A stretch of DNA of 6,021 bases, from assembly GCA_030690245.1 (NCBI GenBank), contig JAUYGW010000166.1:1-6021 (forward strand). Direction: 5' to 3'. A program made the position numbers and the translations under genes. Below the pieces are notes generated by a model. The model did not search any database, was not told the origin of the DNA, and saw only the letters and a program-made list of their open reading frames with translations. Shown here in pieces: positions 5,758 through 6,021 of this stretch (the stretch's first letter is position 1; every line of letters begins with the position of its first letter). This stretch comes from Gallionella sp. (GTDB lineage Bacteria; Pseudomonadota; Gammaproteobacteria; Burkholderiales; Gallionellaceae).

Positions 5758-6021
5758 CTAAGACAGATTGAAGCTCTGCGTCGCGCGCACATGAGCGGAG
5801 CCGGTTTCGAAAATCCGCACACTCACCATCTTGACCTGCGCGCCCGGCGCCACGCGGAACGTGCCCTCGACCCGCTGGAAGTACTTGAAACTGATCTTAT
5901 AAGCTTGGGCTGCCCCTTCTTCGGGTAAAGTAATAATAGCATCTTTGCCATCCTCGTGCAGAGTCACCAGTAACTGCAGATTACCCTGGAAGGGCTTGTC
6001 GCGCCGACCGCCCTGCAACAG
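5758..6021 (-). CDS. DUF6776-like protein, C-terminal part (5' end beyond right edge)
   Basis: The last 87 codons of a minus-strand gene that stays open to the window edge, so the start is not seen; the TTG near 6018 is an internal leucine codon. Visible features are a PFQGNLQLLVTL strand, an acidic turn, ISFKYFQRVEGTFRVAPG, and a terminal VSVRIFETGSAHVRATQSF, a beta-rich soluble domain without membrane segments. The FKYFQRVEG pattern and the position upstream of bactofilin and erpA match the uncharacterised DUF6776 family. From memory, its members have an N-terminal membrane segment and coiled coil, which cannot be checked here. Function is unknown; co-occurrence with bactofilin suggests an envelope role. 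The family assignment is from pattern recall and is moderately sure; that this is a real gene is likely. Confidence 0.72.
   Translation of the reverse strand: MLQGGRRDKPFQGNLQLLVTLHEDGKDAIITLPEEGAAQAYKISFKYFQRVEGTFRVAPGAQVKMVSVRIFETGSAHVRATQSFNLS

Overview
The window looks like chromosomal housekeeping DNA from a GC-rich betaproteobacterium. This rests on the 16S rRNA fragment at the left end, whose conserved blocks and V3 region read like the Nitrosomonadales and their relatives, and on the gene neighbourhood: tyrS, an M23 peptidase gene, anmK, erpA, a bactofilin gene and a DUF6776-like gene. That is an order I recall from betaproteobacterial chromosomes. Genus cannot be fixed from the sequence alone.

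Layout, left to right. Bases 1-613 are the 5' part of a 16S rRNA gene on the minus strand; the rest of the rrn operon runs out of the left edge. Bases 614-997 are not coding. They hold the rrn leader (boxB-, boxA- and boxC-like antitermination elements and several hairpins), a strong rrn promoter (perfect TATAAT, 16-bp spacer, GC-rich discriminator) and, just upstream of it, a hairpin that probably ends tyrS transcription. tyrS (998-2203, minus) encodes tyrosyl-tRNA synthetase and points at the rrn operon. Divergent from it is a two-gene plus-strand unit: a membrane-anchored M23 peptidoglycan endopeptidase (2274-3590) and anmK (3605-4702), an anhydro-sugar kinase of murein recycling. A hairpin terminator at 4734-4762 separates anmK from a convergent minus-strand unit that begins beyond the right edge: a truncated DUF6776-like gene (5758-6021), a bactofilin gene (5252-5662) and erpA (4861-5211), an A-type Fe-S carrier.

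How the genes relate. The M23 peptidase and AnmK act at two ends of murein turnover, cutting cross-links and salvaging the anhydro-sugar. Bactofilins often help place cell-wall hydrolases, so the neighbouring units share a cell-envelope theme. ErpA supplies Fe-S clusters, and tyrS with rrn serves translation.

I found no mobile element, CRISPR array, tRNA gene, toxin-antitoxin pair or defence system, and nothing that looks like a new system. The most informative non-coding parts are the rrn promoter and leader and the 70-base divergent tyrS/M23 region.
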